Below, piece by piece: positions 35,814 through 43,918 of a stretch of 64,000 bases of DNA. This stretch comes from Collinsella sp. TM10-22 (GTDB lineage: Bacteria > Actinomycetota > Coriobacteriia > Coriobacteriales > Coriobacteriaceae). The translations under genes were made by a program, and so were the position numbers. The DNA is taken from positions 368,733-432,732 of the forward strand of contig NZ_QSOC01000001.1 of NCBI RefSeq assembly GCF_003466125.1. The letters run 5' to 3'. How positions within the stretch are numbered: position 1 is the stretch's first letter; each line of letters starts with the position of its first letter. The notes beneath the pieces were generated by a model. That model made no database searches. It was given only the letters and a program-made list of their open reading frames with translations, and was not told the DNA's origin.

Positions 35814-36581
35814 CTAGTTGAACTGCTCACGATACGCCTTGCAGACCTCACTGACCGGGCCGTCCATGCGAAGGTCACCCTTCTCAATCCAAACGGCACG
35901 CTGGCAGATGCGCTCAACCTGCTCCATAGAGTGCGAAACGAACAGAACCGTCACGTCGCCGCTCTGGATAAAGTGCTGGATGCGGGCCTCACACTTTTGC
36001 TGGAAGAACACATCACCGACGGACAGCGTCTCGTCAACGATCAGAATATCGGGCTCGGTAATCGTCGCGATTGCAAAGGCGATACGCGCCACCATGCCCG
36101 AAGAGAAGTTCTTAAGCGGCATATCGACAAAGTTCTGCAGCTCAGCGAACTCGATAATGCCGTCAAAGTTGGCGTCGATGAACTCCTTGGTATAGCCGAG
36201 CAGGGCGCCGTTCAGATAGATGTTCTCGCGGGCGGTCAGCTCGGGGTCAAAGCCGGCGCCAAGCTCAATCAGCGGCGCGATGTTACCGTGCACCTTAACG
36301 CTGCCCTCGCTAGGCTCAAGAACGCCAGCGATAATCTTGAGCATCGTAGACTTGCCGGAGCCATTGGTGCCGACCAGACCCACAACCTCGCCGCGATGAA
36401 TATCAAACGAGATGTGCTTAAGCGCCCTAAACTCCTCAAAGAACAGCTCGTGCTTGGCAAGCTTAATGAAGTACTCCTTGAGGTTGGTCAGCGACTCGGA
36501 CGCCATGTTAAAGATCATGGTGACGTCGTCGACCTCGACAGCCAGAGGCTGCTCGCTGTAATCAACAACAGATTCAGTCAT
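35814..36581 (-). CDS. ABC transporter ATP-binding protein for polysaccharide export (TagH/Wzt type)
   Basis: 255 residues. Walker A is GLVGTNGSGKST, the signature motif is NFSSGMVARIAFA and Walker B is DILIVDETLS. The N-terminal region LKEYFIKLAKHELFFEEFRAL is typical of teichoic acid/O-antigen exporters. It lacks the C-terminal carbohydrate-binding domain of long Wzt proteins. The ATG at 36581 has AAGGAG upstream; a GTG one codon earlier is possible. It pairs with the permease gene immediately upstream. Confidence 0.92.
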   Translation of the reverse strand: MTESVVDYSEQPLAVEVDDVTMIFNMASESLTNLKEYFIKLAKHELFFEEFRALKHISFDIHRGEVVGLVGTNGSGKSTMLKIIAGVLEPSEGSVKVHGNIAPLIELGAGFDPELTARENIYLNGALLGYTKEFIDANFDGIIEFAELQNFVDMPLKNFSSGMVARIAFAIATITEPDILIVDETLSVGDVFFQQKCEARIQHFIQSGDVTVLFVSHSMEQVERICQRAVWIEKGDLRMDGPVSEVCKAYREQFN

Positions 36582-36592
36582 CACAGCACTCC

Positions 36593-37438
36593 TTAGATGT
36601 AGAGGATAAATTTGCGCTCGGACTTATGGAACACGGTATAGCCAATAATAAGCGCAAGAACCGCCCAAGCGACGCACATACCAAACGTCATAAGCGAGGG
36701 CGTAGTCTGGAACAGGAAGATATCGCGCATAAACTGCAGGTAGTTGAACATGGGGTTCGCATACATCAAGATACGCACGAGATGCGGCATTTGCGCAATA
36801 TAGTCAGTCGTCCAGAAGATGGGCGTAATGTAAGTCCACGCCGTAATGACGACGCTCCACAGATGCATAACGTCGCGGAAGAAGACCGTAAGGGCAGAGA
36901 GCATCATGCCCAGGCCCATGCAGAAGCACATAAGCAGCAGCAGGCAAACCGGCAACAGAATCAGGTGCCAAGAAGGCATAACGCGGAACCACAGCATGAC
37001 GATGGCGACGGCGACCAGCGAGAAGGCAAAGTTGACCAGCGAGAAGAGCACCTTCTGCACCGGGAAAACCCAGCGGTGCACCTTAACCTTCTTGAGCAGA
37101 GGGGCAGCGCCCACGATCGACGTCAGGGCCTGGTTAGTAGACTCAGACATGACGGCAAAGGTGATGTTACCCACGATCAAGTACAGCGGGTACATCTCGG
37201 GCGTCATTGAGCCATTGCGGCCCTGGCCAAAAATCGTCGAGAACACGATGGCCATGACGATCATCATCAGCAGCGGGTTGAGCACCGACCATGCGACGCC
37301 CAGAACGCTACGGCGATACTTGATCTTAAAATCCTTGGTAACCAGCTGACGAAGGATAAACGCGTCCTTCTCAAATTCGTTCTTAGCAAACGTCGCAGGC
37401 AGACTGCGAGTTTCTTGTTGCTTTGTCTGATCCGACAC
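36593..37438 (-). CDS. ABC-2 type polysaccharide export permease (TagG/Wzm type)
   Basis: 281 residues from the GTG at 37438 (AAAGGAG upstream); the frame stays open further upstream without a ribosome site. About six membrane segments, with the family's amphipathic N-terminal interface (LVTKDFKIKYRRSVLGVAWSVLNPLL) and the IFWTTDYI and ANPMFNYLQFMRDI regions. With the ATPase it would export a finished lipid-linked polysaccharide or teichoic acid. It is divergent from the glycosyltransferase gene at 37599. Confidence 0.92.
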   Translation of the reverse strand: MSDQTKQQETRSLPATFAKNEFEKDAFILRQLVTKDFKIKYRRSVLGVAWSVLNPLLMMIVMAIVFSTIFGQGRNGSMTPEMYPLYLIVGNITFAVMSESTNQALTSIVGAAPLLKKVKVHRWVFPVQKVLFSLVNFAFSLVAVAIVMLWFRVMPSWHLILLPVCLLLLMCFCMGLGMMLSALTVFFRDVMHLWSVVITAWTYITPIFWTTDYIAQMPHLVRILMYANPMFNYLQFMRDIFLFQTTPSLMTFGMCVAWAVLALIIGYTVFHKSERKFILYI

Positions 37439-37598
37439 GGATGCAACTCCTTTACTCGTAATCGTTGACAAACGAACAGTATAGACCCGACGGCCATGCA
37501 AACGATTCGCGCAACAAAACTGGAGAACTAACCCACATCTTAGGATGCCAGGCCCAAACGGCTATACTTTCTAGGATTGAATGTATAAGGAGCATTAA

Positions 37599-38570
37599 GT
37601 GAATTCTGAATCCATCGCCGTCATCATCCCTTGCTACAACGAAGCGCTCACGATCGGCAAAGTCATCGACGACTTTCACCGCGAGCTTCCGCAGGCGACG
37701 GTCTATGTCTATGACAACAACTCGTCGGACGATACCTCACGCATTGCCACCGAGCACGGCGCCACAGTCCGCTTTGAGCCCCGTCAGGGAAAGGGCAACG
37801 TGTGCCGCCAGATGTTTCGCGATATCGACGCCGATTGCTACCTGATGGTCGACGGAGACGACACCTACCCCGCCGAGGCGGCCAAGGCCCTCTGCGAGCC
37901 CATCCTTAACGGCACGGCCGACATGACCGTAGGCGATCGCCTTTCCAACGGCACCTACGCCGAGGAGAACAAGCGTGCCTTCCACGGCTTTGGCAATAAT
38001 CTGGTCCGCGCCATGATCAAGTGGATCTATGGCTACAGCTTCGATGACGTCATGACAGGCTACCGCGCCATGAGCCGCCCGTTCGTTAAAACCTTCCCAG
38101 TGCTTTCCGAGGGCTTTCAGATCGAAACCGAGCTCTCGATCCACGCCGTCGACCACCGCTGGCGCATCAAAGATGTGCCCATCGAGTACCGCGACCGTCC
38201 CGAGGGTTCCGAGTCCAAACTCAACACCGTGAGCGACGGCATTAAAGTCGTTGCGATGATCGGCACGCTGTTCAAGGACTACCGCCCGCTGAAGTTCTTC
38301 AGCCTCGTTGCGCTTCTGTTCGCGGTATTCGGCCTCGCCCTGGGCATGCCCATCGTTGTCGAATATTTCCAGACCGGCCTCGTCCCGCGCTTCCCCACCG
38401 CTATGCTCGCCGCCTCGTTTATGTTCCTGTGCGGCCTGAGCCTTGCGACCGGCTTCATCCTAGATTCTGTAGCAAAGGTCGAAAAAAAGCAGTGGGAGGT
38501 CAACGTGTACAGCAAATACGCCTACGACGACCAGCCCGGCCACCCTACTTCCATGCCAAGCGAGAGGTAG
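37599..38570 (+). CDS. Family 2 glycosyltransferase with two C-terminal membrane helices
   Basis: 323 residues. The GT-A domain has VIIPCYNEALTIGKVI, the DXD-like MVDGDDTY and GYRAMSRPFVKTFP. Two hydrophobic segments follow (LVALLFAVFGLALGMPIVV, AASFMFLCGLSLATGFIL). This is the architecture of polyprenyl-phosphate glycosyltransferases of the DPM/GtrB type, which load a sugar onto undecaprenyl phosphate. The start is GTG with AAGGAG six bases upstream. Confidence 0.87.
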   Translation: MNSESIAVIIPCYNEALTIGKVIDDFHRELPQATVYVYDNNSSDDTSRIATEHGATVRFEPRQGKGNVCRQMFRDIDADCYLMVDGDDTYPAEAAKALCEPILNGTADMTVGDRLSNGTYAEENKRAFHGFGNNLVRAMIKWIYGYSFDDVMTGYRAMSRPFVKTFPVLSEGFQIETELSIHAVDHRWRIKDVPIEYRDRPEGSESKLNTVSDGIKVVAMIGTLFKDYRPLKFFSLVALLFAVFGLALGMPIVVEYFQTGLVPRFPTAMLAASFMFLCGLSLATGFILDSVAKVEKKQWEVNVYSKYAYDDQPGHPTSMPSER

Positions 38571-38620
38571 ATCTTCCGCAAAATACTATTGGCACCACTG
38601 CGCAGATAGCCACCAACAAG

Positions 38621-38650
38621 AAAAGCCGCCGTTAAAGAACGGCGGCTTTT
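38621..38650. terminator. Bidirectional terminator
   Basis: AAAAGCCGCCGTT and AACGGCGGCTTTT form a perfect 13-bp stem with a 4-base loop and A/T tracts on both sides, between the convergent glycosyltransferase and rmlCD genes. Confidence 0.85.
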
Positions 38651-38672
38651 ACTCTCGAAAAGTTAATAGCGG

Positions 38673-40127
38673 CTAGAGCGTCTTGATGTACTCCCCCAGC
38701 TCTTCCTCCCAGTCGGGCATGTGGAAGCCGGCAGCCTCGAGCTTGGACAGGTCGAACGCGGAGTGGACCGGGCGCGGGGCGACGGGGCCCTCGGCGCTCG
38801 CGTAGTAGTCGGCGGTCGATACCGGCACGACCCTGTCCCCGTTGCCGTTGGCGGCCTCGAAGACGGCGCGGGCGATATCGGCCCAGGACTTGACGGTGCC
38901 GGAGCCGGTGCAGTCGTAGGTGCCGTAGGGGGCATGCGTCCCCAGCACGTGGAAGATGGCCTCGGCCATGTCGCGCGTGAAGGTCAGGCGGCCCAGCTGG
39001 TCGTCAACGACCGTGACCTGCTCGAGCCCGTCCTCGGGGTCGGCGACGCGGTCGGACAGGCCCTTCATCGTCTTGACGAAGTTGCGGCCCTCGCCGATGA
39101 CCCAGCTGGAGCGCATGATGTAGTGGCGCGGGCACCCGGCCACGGCGATGTCGCCGGCGGCCTTGGTCTGGCCGTAGACGGACAGCGGGCTGAGGGGCTC
39201 GTCCTCGTCATGCACCTCGGCGGTGCCGTCGAAGACGTAGTCGCTGGACACGTGGACGAGGGTGATCCCGTGATCAGAGCATGTGCGGGCGAGGAGGGCG
39301 GGGCCGGTCGCGTTGGCCTTCCAGGCGGTCGCGCGGCCCTCGGCGGTCTCCGCCCTATCCACGGCGGTGTAGGCGCCGCAGTTGATCACGGTGCCGTAGA
39401 GCGACCAGTCGTACTGTGTGTAGGCGTCCGGGTCTGACATATCGAAGGTGTCGATGTCGCAGAAGTCGAAGTCCTTGGCGACGCCGCGCTCCTCGGCGAG
39501 CTTTCGCACCGCATGGCCCAGCTGGCCGTTGCAGCCGGTGACGAGGGTGCGCTTCGGCGCCATCGGGACGACGTCCTTCAGCATCGGGTGGTTGAGGTCG
39601 GCCTCGGAGACGACAGCTTGGTCGAGAGGGATCGGCCACTGGATGTTGAGCTCCGGGTCGGCGAGGTTCACGAAGGTGTAGGTCTTCTTCAGCTCGAGCG
39701 ACCAGTGGGCGTCCACCAGGTAGGTGTAGGCGGTGCCGTCCTCGAGCGCCTGGAAGGAGTTGCCAACGCCGCGCGGGACGTAGATGGCCTTGCTCGGGTC
39801 GAGCGTGCAGGTGAACACCTTGCCGAATGTCTCGCTGCCCTCGCGCAGGTCCACCCAGGCGCCGAAGACCGAGCCACGGGCCACGGAGATGAACTTGTCC
39901 CAGGGCTCGGCATGGATGCCGCGCGTGACGCCGCGGCTGTCGTTGTAGGAGATGTTGTTCTGGACGACGCGGAGGTCCGGGATGCCCAGGGCGCACATCT
40001 TGGCGCGCTGCCAGTTCTCCTTGAACCAGCCGCGCGAGTCGCCGTGGACGGCGAGGTCGACGACCTTGAGGCCCTCGATGCCGGTCTCGGCGACGGAGAG
40101 GTCCTTCTCGAATGCGATGTCTGCCAT
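38673..40127 (-). CDS. rmlCD: Fused dTDP-4-dehydrorhamnose 3,5-epimerase / dTDP-4-dehydrorhamnose reductase
   Basis: 484 residues. The RmlC part (about 1-190) has GDSRGWFKENWQRAKM, the catalytic His in TRGIHAEPWDKFI and IYVPRGVGNSFQAL. The RmlD part (about 192-484) has the NADPH loop VTGCNGQLGHAV and the SDR motif SVYGQTKAAGD. Together they make dTDP-L-rhamnose from the RmlB product. An RmlC-RmlD fusion is familiar from bifidobacteria. The gene is extremely GC-rich compared with the polysaccharide genes around it. Confidence 0.95.
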   Translation of the reverse strand: MADIAFEKDLSVAETGIEGLKVVDLAVHGDSRGWFKENWQRAKMCALGIPDLRVVQNNISYNDSRGVTRGIHAEPWDKFISVARGSVFGAWVDLREGSETFGKVFTCTLDPSKAIYVPRGVGNSFQALEDGTAYTYLVDAHWSLELKKTYTFVNLADPELNIQWPIPLDQAVVSEADLNHPMLKDVVPMAPKRTLVTGCNGQLGHAVRKLAEERGVAKDFDFCDIDTFDMSDPDAYTQYDWSLYGTVINCGAYTAVDRAETAEGRATAWKANATGPALLARTCSDHGITLVHVSSDYVFDGTAEVHDEDEPLSPLSVYGQTKAAGDIAVAGCPRHYIMRSSWVIGEGRNFVKTMKGLSDRVADPEDGLEQVTVVDDQLGRLTFTRDMAEAIFHVLGTHAPYGTYDCTGSGTVKSWADIARAVFEAANGNGDRVVPVSTADYYASAEGPVAPRPVHSAFDLSKLEAAGFHMPDWEEELGEYIKTL

Positions 40128-40163
40128 GTGGGAAAAGCTCCTATCGAAGAGGTTGTATAACCG

Positions 40164-40224
40164 GGGGCGCCCGCGCGGGGACGCAGGATCATCCCCATGC
40201 CCTGCATCCCCGCGCGGGCGCCCC
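40164..40224. repeat. Long near-perfect inverted repeat between rmlB and rmlCD
   Basis: A 24-base arm (40164-40187, GGGGCGCCCGCGCGGGG then ACGCAGG) is matched by its reverse complement at 40201-40224 with one G-U-compatible difference, around a 13-base spacer. There is no T-tract. As RNA it would form a very stable stem in the rmlB-rmlCD intercistronic region. Confidence 0.85.
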
Positions 40225-40250
40225 GCGGTGCGGTTCGCCGGAATGCAGTC

Positions 40251-41336
<1,086 letters not shown>

Positions 41337-41345
41337 TCAACAAAA

Positions 41346-42320
41346 CTATCGGACATTTCGGCACGCGATAAGAGCCATAACCTTCGCAGAATTACTTCCC
41401 CTACAAAACGCCTCCGGAATGCAGTCTTTGTCGTACCGGAAGACCGAATTCCCAGTTTTATCGCGTAAGTACTTATAGAAGAAGTCCTCCCAGCTTTTAA
41501 ACTTCTCACTGTCTGCAAACGCTTCCGGCTCTTGCAGAACTGCTTTGGCATCTAGCCCTGAAATTACGCCGGAGCTCAGCAGAAGCCATTCGAACGACTC
41601 GGGAAGACAAACCGTAACAGTATCGCGGTGAATGTCTTGCAGCTTAAGGACGCGGTCCGCATAGCACCCAAATGCCGCCCCGTCCGCGACAACAAACACG
41701 CGATCGTCGAGATGCTGATCCAACCAGCCCAAAATCGCGCTGTTCGTCATGGCCGAAGTACAGGTAAGCTCACTGTCAGCAAAATGCCGTTTAAAGAACT
41801 GGAAACCAGACTTACTGTCCTCGCATAGAAGGATAGAAAAGTCCTGTTTTGGCGCCGACCGGGAAATAGCATAACGATGATTCCCGCGATCTTGATAAAC
41901 AGGGACGAAAGAATGGTATTTTCCGCTCGTCTTAATCTTGTAAATCTCATCCACGCTATACGGAAGATTGGGGAAATCAGCCCTTGAGATCAGCACGAAA
42001 TAATTCGAGGAATACAGCACATGATGGGCAAACTCATCAGAATGGATCTCTTTTAAGCCCTCATCGACAAATACAATCGAGTCATGAACGGACGAAAGCT
42101 GGTTTCGCCAATCATAATCGGTCAGGGCGACACAGGGACAATCGCATTGCAAGGAAACGCCCGACTGCTCGCCCGTTCGCATGTAGTCTGCGACCATGTC
42201 AAACAGCGTCGTCTTACCCGTGCCGCTATCGCCACGCACAATAGTGATGTTCCGCTTGATGGTAAATGTGTACTTGGTTCCCCTACGGCGGGAAATCTTA
42301 ACAAGATGCGAACCGTTCAT
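41346..42320 (-). CDS. P-loop ATPase of unknown function, partner of the DUF4869-like gene
   Basis: 324 residues. Walker A GDSGTGKTTL lies at about residues 30-40 after a beta-rich start (HLVKISRRRGTKYTFTIKRNITIV), and a Walker B-like DSIVFVDEG is near residue 82. The second half (FSILLCEDSKSGFQFFKRHF, then DRVFVVADGAAFGCYADRV) is faintly TOPRIM-like, with a Glu/Asp and a single Asp but no clear DxD. The ATG at 42320 is chosen, with AGG upstream. It follows the DUF4869-like gene directly, and its AT-rich composition differs sharply from the flanking rml genes. Confidence 0.6.
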   Translation of the reverse strand: MNGSHLVKISRRRGTKYTFTIKRNITIVRGDSGTGKTTLFDMVADYMRTGEQSGVSLQCDCPCVALTDYDWRNQLSSVHDSIVFVDEGLKEIHSDEFAHHVLYSSNYFVLISRADFPNLPYSVDEIYKIKTSGKYHSFVPVYQDRGNHRYAISRSAPKQDFSILLCEDSKSGFQFFKRHFADSELTCTSAMTNSAILGWLDQHLDDRVFVVADGAAFGCYADRVLKLQDIHRDTVTVCLPESFEWLLLSSGVISGLDAKAVLQEPEAFADSEKFKSWEDFFYKYLRDKTGNSVFRYDKDCIPEAFCRGSNSAKVMALIACRNVR

Positions 42321-42329
42321 AAGCAGCAC

Positions 42330-42767
42330 CTACAGATACGGAATCGACTCGTGAATCAATTCGGCCATGTTATGAACGATTCGGCCGCTGTTCACGACTT
42401 TGATTTTAAAATCCTCGCGGCCAAAGTCCATCACATGATAGAGATTCACAACGAGCTTGCGGTCTTTCGCCATGTCGAGAATCCACTTGGCACAGTTGTC
42501 ACCACAGGTAGAAGCGTTAAAAATATGCTTACGATCAAATCTCATAAGCAGCAGCGTTTTCACGCCACCAGAAAGCTGGAGTGGGGAGATGGATCCAAGC
42601 ACAGGGCTTTCGATGACGTTTTCGGAGACAACAACCGATCGATCGACATCTTTAATTATCGAGACTGCATAGGGATCCGTAATCCAAGAAGACCGGTAAG
42701 AGTTTTTGAAATATGTCGCTGTGTTGTAAATCGCTTCTGGCATATCGCCAAAGTAGACGCTTAACAC
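42330..42767 (-). CDS. DUF4869-like protein
   Basis: 145 residues from the GTG at 42767 (GGGAG just upstream). The sequence MLSVYFGDMPEAIYNTATYF, ESPVLGSISPLQLSGGVKTL and FNASTCGDNCAKWIL recalls the DUF4869 family of gut bacteria, as I remember it; function unknown. Highly conserved-looking blocks (STCGDNCAKW with two Cys) suggest a folded soluble protein with a specific partner. It abuts the P-loop gene and together they interrupt the rml operon. Confidence 0.6.
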   Translation of the reverse strand: MLSVYFGDMPEAIYNTATYFKNSYRSSWITDPYAVSIIKDVDRSVVVSENVIESPVLGSISPLQLSGGVKTLLLMRFDRKHIFNASTCGDNCAKWILDMAKDRKLVVNLYHVMDFGREDFKIKVVNSGRIVHNMAELIHESIPYL

Positions 42768-42810
42768 ATCCACTCCCAATCATATTGTCTTTATGGTCAA
42801 CGTAATCATA

Positions 42811-42842
42811 ACGAAAGGGGCCACCAGATAAACGGTGACCCC
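42811..42842 (-). terminator. Hairpin after rmlA
   Basis: GGGGTCACC pairs with GGTGGCCCC (42842-42817, minus strand, one G-U) and is followed by TTTCGTT. It separates rmlA from the DUF4869-like gene, suggesting the cassette is transcribed independently or by read-through. Confidence 0.5.
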
Positions 42843-42862
42843 TGAAAGAAAACAAGCTTGCG

Positions 42863-43762
42863 CTAGTACTCGCGCGGGCTGTTGACGATCTCGCCGGCGG
42901 CGACCTTCTTCAGGTGCTGCCCGTAGACCGACTTGCCGTAGGCCTTGGCGGCCTCCTCCAGCTCCGCGGTGGTGATCCAGCCGTTCTCCCAGGCGATCTC
43001 CTCGGGCACGGACACGGGAAGGTCCTGTGAGTGCTCCACGGCGCGGACGAACTCCGCGGCCTCGTGCAGGCTCTCCATGGTGCCGGTGTCCAGCCACGCG
43101 TAGCCGCGGCCGAGGGTGACGACGGACAGCGTCCCCTCCTCCAGGTACATCTGGTTGAGCGTTGTGATCTCGAGCTCGCCGCGGGCCGAGGGCCTGACCT
43201 CGTGCGCCTTGGCGGCGACGTCGCCCGGGTAGAAGTACAGGCCGGTGACGGCGTAGGAGCTCTTGGGCTCGGCGGGCTTCTCCTCGATGGAGACGGCCCT
43301 GCCCTCGCCGTCGAACTCCACGACGCCGAAGCGCTCGGGGTCGTCGACGTGGTACCCGAAGACCGTGGCGCGGCCCGACTCGGCGTTCTGCACGGCGCGC
43401 GTCAGGTGGCGCGACAGGCCGTTGCCGTAGAAGATGTTGTCGCCCAGCACGAGCGCGCACGGCTCGCCGGCGATGAACTCCTCGCCGATGGTGAAGGCCT
43501 GGGCCAGGCCGTCCGGGCTCGGCTGCTCGGCGTAGGACAGGTTGACGCCGTAGCGCGAGCCGTCCCCGAGCAGGCGCTCGAAGTTGGGCAGGTCGGTCGG
43601 CGTGGAGATGACCAGGATGTCCCGGATGCCCGCAAGCATGAGGGTGCTGAGCGGGTAGTAGATCATGGGCTTGTCGTAGACCGGCAGCAGCTGCTTGGAG
43701 GTCACGAGCGTGAGCGGGTACAGGCGCGTGCCGGACCCGCCGGCGAGGATGATGCCTTTCAT
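42863..43762 (-). CDS. rmlA: Glucose-1-phosphate thymidylyltransferase
   Basis: 299 residues from the ATG at 43762 (GAGAGG upstream). The nucleotidyltransferase signature is [16 protein letters not shown], with [24 protein letters not shown] and [10 protein letters not shown]. It makes dTDP-glucose, the first step of dTDP-rhamnose synthesis. It is the promoter-proximal gene of the interrupted rml run and is divergent from the large glycosyltransferase gene. Confidence 0.95.
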   Translation of the reverse strand: MKGIILAGGSGTRLYPLTLVTSKQLLPVYDKPMIYYPLSTLMLAGIRDILVISTPTDLPNFERLLGDGSRYGVNLSYAEQPSPDGLAQAFTIGEEFIAGEPCALVLGDNIFYGNGLSRHLTRAVQNAESGRATVFGYHVDDPERFGVVEFDGEGRAVSIEEKPAEPKSSYAVTGLYFYPGDVAAKAHEVRPSARGELEITTLNQMYLEEGTLSVVTLGRGYAWLDTGTMESLHEAAEFVRAVEHSQDLPVSVPEEIAWENGWITTAELEEAAKAYGKSVYGQHLKKVAAGEIVNSPREY

Positions 43763-43826
43763 AATAATCCTCTCGATTGACAATCGTTGAGCAAAAGCCG
43801 CTGATTACAAATGCATAGTTAATTAA

Positions 43827-43832
43827 ATTATA
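43827..43832 (-). promoter_or_regulatory. Consensus -10 box for rmlA
   Basis: A perfect TATAAT on the minus strand about 65 bases upstream of the rmlA ATG, inside an AT-rich patch. No good -35 element is present at the usual distance, so promoter activity is uncertain. Confidence 0.35.
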
Positions 43833-43918
43833 CGCACCGGCAGCAACCTCCCCGTCTTCTTATTTAAATCGGACAGCAGAAACACGCAACTCTTTCTGCA
43901 TTTCTAGCGAGGCAACAA

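Noticed and set aside
35688..37500. tRNA-Arg(TCT) as an integration site for the polysaccharide island
   Set aside because: No integrase gene and no second copy of the tRNA 3' end was seen, and island-type genes lie on both sides of the tRNA.
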